This document shows, in pieces, positions 64,000 to 64,000 of a stretch of DNA of 64,000 bases. Positions within the stretch are counted from its first letter, which is position 1, and each line of letters begins with the position of its first letter. The notes under the pieces were generated by a model. That model was not told the DNA's origin. It saw nothing but the letters and a program-made list of their open reading frames with translations, and did not search any database. Source of the stretch: Rhodanobacteraceae bacterium (GTDB lineage Bacteria; Pseudomonadota; Gammaproteobacteria; Xanthomonadales; SZUA-5); NCBI GenBank assembly GCA_024234055.1, contig JACKOW010000002.1, forward strand, positions 248,001-312,000. The letters are read 5' to 3'. The position numbers and the translations under genes were made by a program.

Positions 64000-64000
64000 G

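Overview
The window is a high-GC proteobacterial chromosome segment. It most resembles the Lysobacterales (Xanthomonadales), probably near Rhodanobacteraceae. The evidence is a GatCAB amidotransferase, large winged-helix/TPR membrane regulators, exported proteins ending in an F-A-D-G-F/L-E tail, and very dense intergenic palindromes. This placement is inferred from gene content; no alignment could be run.

Layout. 1-4 kb: end of a membrane protein, a DUF1778/GNAT toxin-antitoxin pair and two exported proteins of unknown role, separated by TAGCCCGGG palindromes. 4-7 kb: an IS1634-type transposase and a frameshifted acyltransferase. 7.6-8.4 kb: a 7Fe ferredoxin and a small exported protein. 8.8-15.1 kb: a glycan cluster with a HGSNAT-like membrane acyltransferase, a CESA-like GT2, a GT-C, a DPM1-like GT2 and a possible GT-B protein. 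15-19.6 kb: an M28 peptidase and a CSLREA/DUF11 surface protein, both with the DGFE-type tail. 19.8-22 kb: a winged-helix/TPR regulator.

22.3-34.5 kb is a putrescine uptake and catabolism locus: PuuB and PuuA on the minus strand, then PuuD, a second PuuA, a class III aminotransferase and PotF-PotG-PotH-PotI on the plus strand. PotFGHI imports putrescine. PuuA glutamylates it, PuuB oxidises gamma-glutamylputrescine, PuuD releases GABA, and the aminotransferase offers a direct transamination route. No PuuC aldehyde dehydrogenase or PuuR is visible. Almost every junction here holds tandem 7-9 bp repeat arrays, often as inverted pairs. One pair encloses a four-helix-bundle (S23/avd-like) gene whose stop codon overlaps the potG start.

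34.9-61.6 kb is mostly housekeeping: rhlE, gatCAB, a flavin monooxygenase with DUF952, a methyltransferase, an HTH regulator with an M50-like peptidase, a ligase-associated exonuclease with an ATP-dependent DNA ligase, tRNA-Leu(CAA), a GST-like protein, an HD protein, two permeases, arsC, exported YciI and DsrE proteins, a threonine synthase-like enzyme, a YchJ-like protein, an SUMF1-fold protein and RNase D. The ligase gene carries an in-frame insertion made of the palindromic repeat seen elsewhere in the window.

61.9-64 kb: tRNA-Ala(CGC), then two 225-bp direct repeats that begin just beyond the tRNA and flank a ParDE module, and finally the C-terminus of a minus-strand exported protein with another DGFE tail.

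The most unusual features are the tandem-repeat hairpin elements, including the one carrying the four-helix-bundle gene; the modular nesting of palindromes inside a common GGGCCATGAACCC...GGGTTCATGG frame; the repeat-derived protein segments; and the DGFE-type C-terminal tail.
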